Below are positions 23,508-31,508 of a DNA stretch of 54,531 nt, one piece after another. How positions within the stretch are numbered: the first letter of the stretch is position 1; each line of letters opens with the position of its first letter. Under the pieces are notes generated by a model. The model was not told the origin of the DNA. It saw only the letters and a program-made list of their open reading frames with translations, and did no database searches. A program made the translations under genes and the position numbers. The DNA comes from Tyzzerella sp. (GTDB lineage Bacteria > Bacillota > Clostridia > Lachnospirales > Lachnospiraceae): NCBI GenBank assembly GCA_017465565.1, contig JAFTWA010000026.1, positions 1 to 54,531 on the forward strand, given 5' to 3'.

Positions 23508-24965
23508 ATGGCAACGACATCTATCTGGAGTGTAAAGGGGTGGCTCGGAAAGGTTGTTATCTATATTGAGAATCCGGACAAAACGGAGAATCCCGATTTT
23601 GTCAAAACACAGGAATTGACAGAGCAGAATAGCCAAGGACTATCGGACGTAATTGCTTATGCAGTGGATTGTGAGAAAACCAAACGCTGGATAGAGGGTG
23701 ATGATTCTTCTCTGGATGATGAAAATGAAATCGTTATGAAGCAGTATGTATCAGGTATTAATTGCACACCGTCAACCGCACGTGCCGAAATGATGGCTGT
23801 AAAAAAACGGTATGGCAAAGATGAAGGCATTATGGCATTTCATGGTTATCAATCTTTTGCACCGGGAGAATGTACTCCACAGATGGCGCATGAGATTGGT
23901 GTGAAGCTGGCAGAGGAATTATGGGGCAATCGCTTTCAGGTGCTAGTTGCAACCCATTTGGACAAAGCGCATCATTTGCATAATCATTTTGTGGTTAACT
24001 CGGTTTCCTTTACAGATGGGCTGAGGTATCATAGAACGAAGCAGGATTATCGGGATATGCGAGAGGTTTCTGATAGACTGTGCCGAGAGTATGGCTTGTC
24101 TGTGATTGAACATCCGAAGCGGGGAAGAGCAAAGCATTATGGTGAGTGGCGTGCAGAACAGGAGGCTAGACCGACTTATCGTGGCATGATAAAGGCAGAT
24201 GTCGATGAGGCAATCCGAAAAGCGAAAACGGAAAAACAGTTTTTCTATTATCTGAAAGAGAAAGGTTACACGTTTAAGTTTGGAAAAGACATCACCATTC
24301 GCCCACAAGGTAAGGAACGAGGTTTGAAACTGGCTCGTAATTTTGGCGAGGAATACACCATAGAGGCGATTCGCAAAAGAATCTTATCGCAAGAGGAAAA
24401 GACAACCGACGTTCCGACACAAGCAAGAAAAACAGTCACAATCAAGGTCAGAGGCACAGCAGGACAGACTTATTTCAAGCCAAGGAGAAAAATTGGTGGT
24501 ATCAGAGGTTTGTATCTGCATTATTGTTACCGCCTTGGAATCCTACCAAAGAAAAGGCCGCCAGTGAGCGCAAAACAATTACATTTCCTACTTCGAGAGG
24601 ATTTAATAAAACTAGATACGATTTCCAAAGAAACCGAGTTGCTATGTCATTATCGAATTGATACTGCGGAGCAGCTTTTTTTGTTGCAAGGAAAGATGCA
24701 GGAGGAACTAAAGCAACTATCCGAGAGAAGAAAGCGTCTGAGATATCGGGGGAGAAATATCAAGGATGAAAAACAGATGGAACTGCTTAAAAAGGAGATT
24801 GCAGATATTTCCAAGAAAATAGCAAAGCTCCGTGAGGAAATAAAACTTTGTGACGGAATTGCCGCACGTTCCGAGGTTGTCAAAGAGAAACTAAAAATAG
24901 TGCGGGAAGAAAAAGTAGATGGAAAGGAGGAAACCAATCGTGAACACATCAGGCGAAGCCGCTGA
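23508..24965 (+). CDS. Relaxase, MobP/VirD2-like
   Basis: This 485-residue relaxase nicks oriT and leads the strand into the recipient. The metal-binding histidine cluster is seen as HLDKAHHLHNHF (residues 150-161). The N terminus begins ATTSIWSVKGWLGKVVIYIENP, as in relaxases of Tn1549-type elements. The ATG at 23508 follows AGAGGAGTGTGAT. The C-terminal third is helical and lysine/glutamate-rich (coiled coil at about 400-475). It overlaps the next gene. Confidence 0.9.
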   Translation: MATTSIWSVKGWLGKVVIYIENPDKTENPDFVKTQELTEQNSQGLSDVIAYAVDCEKTKRWIEGDDSSLDDENEIVMKQYVSGINCTPSTARAEMMAVKKRYGKDEGIMAFHGYQSFAPGECTPQMAHEIGVKLAEELWGNRFQVLVATHLDKAHHLHNHFVVNSVSFTDGLRYHRTKQDYRDMREVSDRLCREYGLSVIEHPKRGRAKHYGEWRAEQEARPTYRGMIKADVDEAIRKAKTEKQFFYYLKEKGYTFKFGKDITIRPQGKERGLKLARNFGEEYTIEAIRKRILSQEEKTTDVPTQARKTVTIKVRGTAGQTYFKPRRKIGGIRGLYLHYCYRLGILPKKRPPVSAKQLHFLLREDLIKLDTISKETELLCHYRIDTAEQLFLLQGKMQEELKQLSERRKRLRYRGRNIKDEKQMELLKKEIADISKKIAKLREEIKLCDGIAARSEVVKEKLKIVREEKVDGKEETNREHIRRSR

Positions 24966-25764
24966 CCAAGTGGTGCGAATGTCGTTGGAAGTTGGCGAGG
25001 CGGCACTCAAAATCTCCGGTGAGGGAGCAAAGCAGTTGGCAGTGCTTTTATACGCAGTCCTACAAGACCAGAATAAGAGCATGGGAAAATCAAAGGGAAA
25101 GACAAGACTAGAGACTCTGGTGCGCACCGGAAAACCTTTAAAGGTGTTCTCGGTAAAAGAGAGCGACCTGAAGAAGTTTGCAAAAGAAGCCAAGCGTTAT
25201 GGAATTCTCTATTGTGCCATTCGCAATCCGAAAGAGAATACGGATGGCATGGTGGATATCATGGTAAAGGAAGAAGATGCGCCACGTATCAATCGAATTG
25301 TTGAGCGTTTCAAACTTTCGGCAGTAGAGGAAAAGACCCAAGTGGAAACGGAAGTAGAAACGGAAGCAGAAGTAGCCGAAGCGGAGGTAGAGAAAGCAGA
25401 GGCAGAAAAAACAGAGGCAGAGAAACCGGAGCTAGAGAAAACCAAGGAGCAGGGAAAGGCGAAAGAAGAGCAAAATCCCTCTATGGCGAAGACAGAGAAA
25501 TCCCGTCCGTCCGAGCCTACATCCGAGAAGCAAGAGAAAGACGCAGAGGGTACTTCTGAGTTGTACACCGGTGATTCTCCGGAACGAAAATCAGTACGCG
25601 AGGAATTGAAAGAGATTCGTGCAGCGAAGAAGCAGGAAGCGGAAACAAAGAAACAGGAGATTGGATTAGAAGACAAGAAAGTAGATAACCGAAAACCAAA
25701 CGATAAGAGAACAGTACAGAACAAGCAACCGAGACAAAAGAAACCAAAGAAGAAGGAGCGTTAG
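24940..25764 (+). CDS. PcfB-family conjugation protein (DUF3801)
   Basis: This protein of about 274 residues has the PcfB/DUF3801 domain at its N terminus (EAADQVVRMSLEVGEAALKI, then GAKQLAVLLYAVL). A long low-complexity region of about 130 residues rich in E, K and A follows and ends in a basic tail (KKPKKKER). PcfB works with the coupling protein. The start is taken as GTG 24940 because AAGGAGG lies at 24925-24931; an in-frame ATG at 24919 would put that site inside the gene. It overlaps the relaxase end. Confidence 0.82.
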   Translation: MNTSGEAADQVVRMSLEVGEAALKISGEGAKQLAVLLYAVLQDQNKSMGKSKGKTRLETLVRTGKPLKVFSVKESDLKKFAKEAKRYGILYCAIRNPKENTDGMVDIMVKEEDAPRINRIVERFKLSAVEEKTQVETEVETEAEVAEAEVEKAEAEKTEAEKPELEKTKEQGKAKEEQNPSMAKTEKSRPSEPTSEKQEKDAEGTSELYTGDSPERKSVREELKEIRAAKKQEAETKKQEIGLEDKKVDNRKPNDKRTVQNKQPRQKKPKKKER

Positions 25765-25765
25765 C

Positions 25766-27571
25766 ATGAAGCGAGAGAATAATCAAACAGACTGGATACT
25801 GGCGATAGCCGGGATTCTTCCTGTGATATGGTTAGGACTTCTTATGGCTCCATTCTTTTCGGGTGGACTGATGGAAGTGGTAGAGCAGTTTCCAAAGGCA
25901 ATGGAACATCCATTCCAAATACGATTATGCAAGGACAGTATGAAGACTGTTCTTATTTTTTTGCTTTCCTATGGAATGGGTATCGGCATCTATATTTCGA
26001 CCAAGAGGCATTACAGACGAGGCGAGGAACATGGCTCTGCTAAGTGGGGAGATGCTATCCGCACTAACAAGAAATATAGTGTGAAACATTATGAAGCGAA
26101 CAAGCTCATGACACAGAATGTACGAATCAGTTACAACAGCAGAAAGCATCGTAGAAACCTTCTGACCATCGTTATCGGTGGCAGTGGTTCGGGAAAGACG
26201 AGGTTCTATGCGAAGCCAAATCTCATGCAGGCAAATACTTCTTTTGTGGTTTTGGACCCGAAGGGAGAAAACCTAAGAGATACAGGAAAACTTTTGGAAG
26301 CCAAAGGGTATGAGATAAAGGTGCTGGATTTAATCAATATGGAGCGAAGCCATTGCTACAATCCATTTGTTTATCTGAAGGATGACAATGATGTGCAGAG
26401 GCTTGTTACAAACCTGTTCAAAGCGACTACACCAAAGGGAAGTCAGAGTATGGACCCATTTTGGGATAACGCAGCTTCGATGCTACTTATGGCACTTGTT
26501 TTTTATCTGAAATATGAGGCACCGGAGGAGGAGCAGAACTTTCCTATGGTTATGGAACTTCTACGAGCAGGAGAGGTACATGAGGATGAAGATGAATTTC
26601 AATCCCCGTTAGATGAACTGTTTGAACGTTTGGAAATGCGAGAACCTGACCATATCGCAGTGAAGTATTACAAGGATTATCATTCGGGAAGTGCCAAGAC
26701 ACTGAAATCTATTCAGATAACTCTGGCATCTCGGTTAGAGAAATTCAATCTATCTACCCTTGCCGCATTGACGGTTACAGACGATTTGGACCTTTCAACT
26801 TTAGGAGAAATGAAAGTGGCACTGTTTGCGCTGATACCGGATAACGACACCAGCTATAACTTTTTAGTGTCGATTCTTTACACGCAACTCTTCCAACAGT
26901 TGTTTTATTTGGCAGACCACAAGTACGGCGGGAGACTTCCGGTGCATGTGCATTTTCTCATGGACGAATTTGCAAATGTTTCATTGCCGGATGACTTTGA
27001 CAAGATACTTTCGGTGATGCGTTCCAGAGAAGTAAGTGTATCTATTATTCTTCAAAACCTTGCACAGTTAAAGGCGTTGTTTGAGAAGCAATGGGAAAGT
27101 ATTGTGGGTAATTGTGACGAGTTTTTATATCTCGGTGGAAATGAACAAGGAACGCATAAGTACGTGAGTGAGCTGCTTGGAAAATCCACGATAGATATGA
27201 ACACTTATGGAAAGTCTACCGGACACATGGGAAATTATTCAACCAATTATCAAATATCAGGGCGTGAACTTTTAACGCCGGATGAAGTGCGTATGCTGGA
27301 TAATCGCTATGCACTTCTTTTTATTCGTGGAGAACGTCCGATTATGGATGAGAAGTTTGACATCCTGAAACACCCCAATATAACACTCACACCAGATGGA
27401 GGTGGCGGCGCATACCGACATGGAGAGGTGACACAGGATGTTGCCACTATTTCACTAGGCAACAGTCTGAAGAATGAAGTGAAGTTAGAACAGACAGAGA
27501 ATATTGGTCTTGAATTACTGTCTGAAGAAGATTTGGAAGAATTATTTGATGATGGAGAGGGGGTGACGTAA
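25766..27571 (+). CDS. VirD4/TraG-like coupling ATPase
   Basis: This 601-residue type IV coupling protein delivers the relaxase-DNA complex to the channel. Two N-terminal membrane segments are at about 11-33 and 60-78, the Walker A motif GGSGSGKT is at 138-145, and the Walker B region FLMDEFANV is further on. The length and the VLDPKGENLRDTG segment fit VirD4 proteins of Tn1549-like ICEs. It follows PcfB by one base and its stop overlaps the next start (TAATG). Confidence 0.92.
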   Translation: MKRENNQTDWILAIAGILPVIWLGLLMAPFFSGGLMEVVEQFPKAMEHPFQIRLCKDSMKTVLIFLLSYGMGIGIYISTKRHYRRGEEHGSAKWGDAIRTNKKYSVKHYEANKLMTQNVRISYNSRKHRRNLLTIVIGGSGSGKTRFYAKPNLMQANTSFVVLDPKGENLRDTGKLLEAKGYEIKVLDLINMERSHCYNPFVYLKDDNDVQRLVTNLFKATTPKGSQSMDPFWDNAASMLLMALVFYLKYEAPEEEQNFPMVMELLRAGEVHEDEDEFQSPLDELFERLEMREPDHIAVKYYKDYHSGSAKTLKSIQITLASRLEKFNLSTLAALTVTDDLDLSTLGEMKVALFALIPDNDTSYNFLVSILYTQLFQQLFYLADHKYGGRLPVHVHFLMDEFANVSLPDDFDKILSVMRSREVSVSIILQNLAQLKALFEKQWESIVGNCDEFLYLGGNEQGTHKYVSELLGKSTIDMNTYGKSTGHMGNYSTNYQISGRELLTPDEVRMLDNRYALLFIRGERPIMDEKFDILKHPNITLTPDGGGGAYRHGEVTQDVATISLGNSLKNEVKLEQTENIGLELLSEEDLEELFDDGEGVT

Positions 27572-27891
27572 TGAGGCGTGGAAAGTTAGCAATGGATAAA
27601 AGAACAAAAAAGAACTTTATGCTATATGTGGCGATGGTCATGATGCTGACACTAGGGACAACGACAGCATTTGCGGCGGATGATCCGTTGGCTGTGGTCA
27701 ACAATCTGTCGGAGTTTATCTTCGGCTTGATTCGTGCGATTGGTATGATTTTGCTTGGCTTTGGAATCGTACAGATTGGTTTATCTTTAAAATCGCATGA
27801 TCCGAGTCAAAGAGCAAATGGATTTTTGACACTTGCAGGAGGCGTTATTATCACATTTGCAAAAGAGATACTAACGCTCATCACAGGGTAA
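27571..27891 (+). CDS. Small membrane conjugation protein, Maff2-like
   Basis: This 106-residue protein has a signal-like first helix (MLYVAMVMMLTLG, ending near TTAFAADD) and two more hydrophobic helices. It matches the Maff2-type proteins (a VirB2/VirB3-like position) between VirD4 and VirB6 in this ICE family. The ATG overlaps the virD4 stop. An internal ATG at 27592 is possible but has no ribosome binding site. Confidence 0.8.
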   Translation: MRRGKLAMDKRTKKNFMLYVAMVMMLTLGTTTAFAADDPLAVVNNLSEFIFGLIRAIGMILLGFGIVQIGLSLKSHDPSQRANGFLTLAGGVIITFAKEILTLITG

Positions 27892-27924
27892 TTAAAGAAG
27901 GACACGGAAGGAGGTGGGAAGAAC

Positions 27925-28764
27925 ATGAATTCAGACAACTGGGTTGTGCAAAACCTAGTGAATGCCTTAGATACATGGAATGAGAAACTGGCAGAGATAT
28001 GGCAGATTATCACACAATCGCCGGAAACCTTTAAAGGCGGAGGCATCTGGAATGCAATCGTTGGAATTCACGGAGCATTACAAGCAATTGGCTATGCATT
28101 GTTGGTATTGTTCTTTGTCATTGGAGTCATGAAAACCTGTGGAAGTTTTGTAGAGATTAAGAGACCGGAACAGGCGTTAAAACTCTTTATCCGCTTTGCA
28201 CTTGCAAAGGGAGTGGTTACGCATGGACTGGAACTTATGATGGCGCTTTTTAAGATAGTACAAGGAGTTATCAGTACCATTATGAGGTCGGCAGGATTTG
28301 GCTCCATGCAACGGACCATGTTGCCAAGTGAGATTGTAGTTGCGGTAGAAGAATGCGGTTTTTTTGAAAGCATTCCATTATGGGCAGTCACGTTGATTGG
28401 AAGCCTGTTTATCACCGTACTCAGTTTTGTAATGATTATGAGCGTGTATGGACGTTTCTTTCGTCTGTATCTGTACACAGCCATTGCACCGATTCCACTA
28501 TCCGCATTTGCAGGTCAGCCGACGCAGAATATAGGAAAAAGTTTTATTAAGTCTTATGCGGCGGTCTGCTTGGAAGGTGCCATTATCGTACTTGCATGTA
28601 TCATCTTTGCACTCTTTGCCGCATCTCCGCCAGAGGTTGACAGTGGTGCGGCGGCTGTGACAATGGTTTGGACGTATGTGGGAGAGTTGATTTTCAATAT
28701 GCTTGTCTTGGTTGGTGCAGTCAAAATGTCAGACCGCGTGGTACGAGAGATGATGGGATTATAG
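27925..28764 (+). CDS. VirB6/TrbL-like conjugation membrane protein
   Basis: This 279-residue protein has about six membrane helices and forms part of the mating channel. A cytoplasmic N terminus of about 45 residues precedes the first helix (GYALLVLFFVIGVM). The PIPLSAFAGQPTQNIGKSFI segment near residues 190-210 is typical of the VirB6-like proteins of Tn1549-type ICEs. GGAAGGAGGTGGGAAGAAC lies before the ATG. Confidence 0.88.
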   Translation: MNSDNWVVQNLVNALDTWNEKLAEIWQIITQSPETFKGGGIWNAIVGIHGALQAIGYALLVLFFVIGVMKTCGSFVEIKRPEQALKLFIRFALAKGVVTHGLELMMALFKIVQGVISTIMRSAGFGSMQRTMLPSEIVVAVEECGFFESIPLWAVTLIGSLFITVLSFVMIMSVYGRFFRLYLYTAIAPIPLSAFAGQPTQNIGKSFIKSYAAVCLEGAIIVLACIIFALFAASPPEVDSGAAAVTMVWTYVGELIFNMLVLVGAVKMSDRVVREMMGL

Positions 28765-28780
28765 GGGGATTCCTACCACA

Positions 28781-28807
28781 TGAAAAAAGGACACTAAATC
28801 GTGTCCT
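28781..28807 (-). terminator. Minus-strand intrinsic terminator
   Basis: AGGACAC (28788-28794) and GTGTCCT (28801-28807) form a seven-base stem. Read on the minus strand it is followed by six T. It ends the minus-strand gene at 28794. Confidence 0.8.
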
Positions 28808-29117
28808 GAAGAAATCTTTTGATAGAGAACATCCAGCGAATGACTGATAAGCCAAGCAGAGCAAAGAGGATGATGAAAGCTGTTTTTTCGTGAGAGGCTG
28901 CCCACGAATTTAAGAAGGTAGCAGTCAGTAACAAATAGGTAAGTGGGAGCGTTAAGTGTAATTTTCTTGCAATCCAAAACAGGAAAGATAATACTCTCCA
29001 TGCGATGGAGAAGATGAAGGAAAATAGTAAAGAACATCCCCTTTCGTTTTTTATTAAGTATATCAAATGAGAAAAATCACACAAATGTGCGATTGAAATA
29101 ATATTGGAGGTAAACAC
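28794..29117 (-). CDS. Small membrane protein on the minus strand within the conjugation operon
   Basis: This reading frame of up to 107 residues encodes a hydrophobic product with two or three helices (LHLTLPLTYLLLTATFL and AFIILFALLGLSVIRWMF). It ends exactly at a minus-strand terminator, which supports a real gene. The start is unclear: the GTG at 29117 has no ribosome binding site, and a shorter protein is possible. A rival minus-strand frame (28759-29037) runs through the terminator and was not chosen. The function is unknown. In the plus direction this 357-base gap holds nothing else except the ribosome binding site of the next gene. Confidence 0.45.
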   Translation of the reverse strand: MFTSNIISIAHLCDFSHLIYLIKNERGCSLLFSFIFSIAWRVLSFLFWIARKLHLTLPLTYLLLTATFLNSWAASHEKTAFIILFALLGLSVIRWMFSIKRFLQDTI

Positions 29118-29120
29118 AAA

Positions 29121-31160
29121 ATGAAAAGAAAACTAAAACATTTGGGCGCAGGTTTACTTGTGGCGTTAACCGTAGTGATGTCAGTATTATCTGGCACAAC
29201 AAATGTATTCGCGGCGAGTGATGACACGATCGGGAAAGCATTCTTAGCTGACTATGATAAGGCCACTTATAAGAAAGTAAGTGGTGGTGTGTATGCACTG
29301 TATTCCGATAGAGAGTGTACGAATGAACTTAGCCGTGTGACAACAACAGAAAAAGGTGAAGTAGAGTTAGGAAGTTTCGTGGAAGGTATCTACTATCTGA
29401 AACAGATAACAGCACCAAAAGGATATGTAAAGAATAACGCAGTCCAAGAGTTTCAAATATACGGTGGCAGAAACAGAAGCACATGGATTATGAACCAAGA
29501 GCAAAAGGGAAGCCTTTTTGTGTATCACGAGGGCGAGAAAGTCAGCGGATGGGATGGAAGTAGTTTTTCCTATGAAAATGAAAATATCGGTGGAACCGCA
29601 ATCAAACTGACTGCAGGAGCAGACATCTATCGGGGAGACGGAACTAAAGTCTATTCCAAAGGAGATGTTGTCAAAGAGCGTGTGGAGCCGGATATTTATG
29701 GAAATATCGTAATCACTGGACTAACGCTTGGCACCTATGAAATCATAGAGTTAGAAAGCATTACGGGATTTCTGCCAAGCGAAACACCATACACAGTTAC
29801 CATTGAATATAAGAATCCTTGGATGACAGAAAGTTACGCAAGTGTAACCATTATCAACAAGAAACAGAAAGCAACCATCACAGTCAATACCGTAGATGCA
29901 GAAACAGAAGTAAGCCTTACGGGTGGCGAGTATACCCTGTATGCAGGCGAAGACCTTAGAACACCATACGGACAAGTGCTTGCGTCAAAAGGCGTAGCCC
30001 TAGAAACCGTAACAGCAGATGAAAACGGTGTGGCAATCTTCACGGTAGATATTCCACAGAACAAACAATATTATGTTGCAGAAACCAAAGCACCAAACGG
30101 GTATGTAAGAACTACCGATGAGCAATATGATTTTCTTTTTAATTGTTCGGACGTAGATGCTAGCGAAAACGTATCGTTTAGTCATACCTTTGAAAGCAAA
30201 CGTACAACCGCAAAAATCCAACTTTGGATTGTGGGTGCAGACCACACGGACGAACGCAGACCAGAGGGAGATTGTAAATTTGAAGGTGCAGAGTACGGTC
30301 TGTATGCAAGAGAGGATATTGTGCATCCGGATGGAGTAACAGGCACTATTTACAAGGCGGGTGATTTGGTACAAAGACTTGTGACTGATACAAATGGTGA
30401 AGCACTTGCTACAGATCTATATCTAGGCAAATATTATGTGCAAGAGTTTTCTCCATCTGAAGGATATCGTAGAGATGAAAGTGAACGAGATGTTATCTGC
30501 AACTATGAGGGTGATTTGATTGCAGAAGTATCAAGACGAGTGGAATCTTTTCAGTATCCAAAAAGTCAACCAATTCAGATTATTATTGGAGCGCAACACA
30601 AAGAAAATACGAAGGTCGATTTATTAGAAGGTGCAGGTTTCAAAATGTATCTGAAATCGCAGATTCCATTAAAGGAAGATGGAACTTATGATTTTGAAAA
30701 TGCCATACCAGAGCATATCGGGGACTATGGCGAGACGGAAATGTTTACAGGAGAAGATGGCTCCATCTTCACGTATTCGCTCCCTTATGGAACGTATGTT
30801 GTAGTGGAGTCAACTACGCCGGAAAACACCATGACAGTGGAACCATTCGAAGTACAGATTGTAGAAAATAGTCCAAAGCAACCGCAGGTGTGGAAAGTCT
30901 TGACAGTACGTTATATTGACGAAGTACCGGAGGAACCAACACAGGAGCCAACTGAGACACCGAAGAAAAAACCAACCGAGGAACCAAAAGAAGAACCTAC
31001 AAAAACGCCAAGCGAAACACCAACAGAGCAACCACCAGAAGACGTAACAAGTCCGAAAACAGGCGATAATACCAAATACTTCTTGTGGTGTGGCGCAGGA
31101 GTAGTGGCACTTATCATTGTATTGGTCGTACTAAAAAGAAAGGGCATTTTATGGAAGTGA
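29121..31160 (+). CDS. SpaA/CnaB-repeat surface protein of the conjugation module
   Basis: This 679-residue wall-anchored protein has a signal peptide (1-33, ending VFAAS). Four or more CnaB/SpaA-like domains are each marked by E-box-type ends: YYLKQITAPKGY, YEIIELESITGFLPSETPY, YYVAETKAPNGY and YYVQEFSPSEGYR. A Pro/Thr/Glu-rich spacer follows. The sorting signal SPKTG is a variant of LPXTG and is followed by a membrane segment and KRKGILWK. It lies between VirB6 and PrgI genes, so it probably acts as a mating adhesin. The start has TTGGAGGTAAACAC upstream. Confidence 0.85.
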   Translation: MKRKLKHLGAGLLVALTVVMSVLSGTTNVFAASDDTIGKAFLADYDKATYKKVSGGVYALYSDRECTNELSRVTTTEKGEVELGSFVEGIYYLKQITAPKGYVKNNAVQEFQIYGGRNRSTWIMNQEQKGSLFVYHEGEKVSGWDGSSFSYENENIGGTAIKLTAGADIYRGDGTKVYSKGDVVKERVEPDIYGNIVITGLTLGTYEIIELESITGFLPSETPYTVTIEYKNPWMTESYASVTIINKKQKATITVNTVDAETEVSLTGGEYTLYAGEDLRTPYGQVLASKGVALETVTADENGVAIFTVDIPQNKQYYVAETKAPNGYVRTTDEQYDFLFNCSDVDASENVSFSHTFESKRTTAKIQLWIVGADHTDERRPEGDCKFEGAEYGLYAREDIVHPDGVTGTIYKAGDLVQRLVTDTNGEALATDLYLGKYYVQEFSPSEGYRRDESERDVICNYEGDLIAEVSRRVESFQYPKSQPIQIIIGAQHKENTKVDLLEGAGFKMYLKSQIPLKEDGTYDFENAIPEHIGDYGETEMFTGEDGSIFTYSLPYGTYVVVESTTPENTMTVEPFEVQIVENSPKQPQVWKVLTVRYIDEVPEEPTQEPTETPKKKPTEEPKEEPTKTPSETPTEQPPEDVTSPKTGDNTKYFLWCGAGVVALIIVLVVLKRKGILWK

Positions 31161-31507
31161 AAATCAATAGAGAAATCCGAGATTATACGGAATCCATGTT
31201 CTTCGGACTGTCTATGAGACAGTTCTTTTTTTCTGTCATCGCATGTGTTGTGGCTATAGGAATCTACTTTCTATTTCGCAACAAGGTAGGAACTGAAACG
31301 ATCAGTTGGATGTGCGTACTAGGTGCAGCTCCTTTTGCGGCATTGGGGTTCGTGAACTATCACGGTATGAATGCTGAGCAATTTGTATGGGTATGGATAA
31401 AGTCTGAGATATTGCTTCCAAAACGATTATTGTTCTTACCGGAGAACATCTACTACGAAGTCTTGAAAATCGGTAAAGGAAGACGCAGAAAGGAGGCAAC
31501 CAAGTGA
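31151..31507 (+). CDS. PrgI-family conjugation protein
   Basis: This 118-residue protein starts MEVKINREIRDYTESMFFGLSMRQ at the ATG 31151 and has two membrane helices (about 24-43 and 48-67). The fixed N-terminal pattern and the LLPKRLLFLPENIYYE segment identify the PrgI family, which corresponds to VirB3 and always precedes VirB4. It overlaps the surface-protein gene by 10 bases. Confidence 0.9.
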   Translation: MEVKINREIRDYTESMFFGLSMRQFFFSVIACVVAIGIYFLFRNKVGTETISWMCVLGAAPFAALGFVNYHGMNAEQFVWVWIKSEILLPKRLLFLPENIYYEVLKIGKGRRRKEATK

Positions 31508-31508
31508 A

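Noticed and set aside
25209-25724. Serine-rich minus-strand frame of 171 codons
   Set aside because: It is the complement of the E/K/A-rich low-complexity tail of the PcfB protein, with no start signal.
28759-29037. Alternative minus-strand frame of 92 codons
   Set aside because: It reads through the minus-strand terminator and its product has no coherent membrane segments. The overlapping 28794 frame is the better choice.
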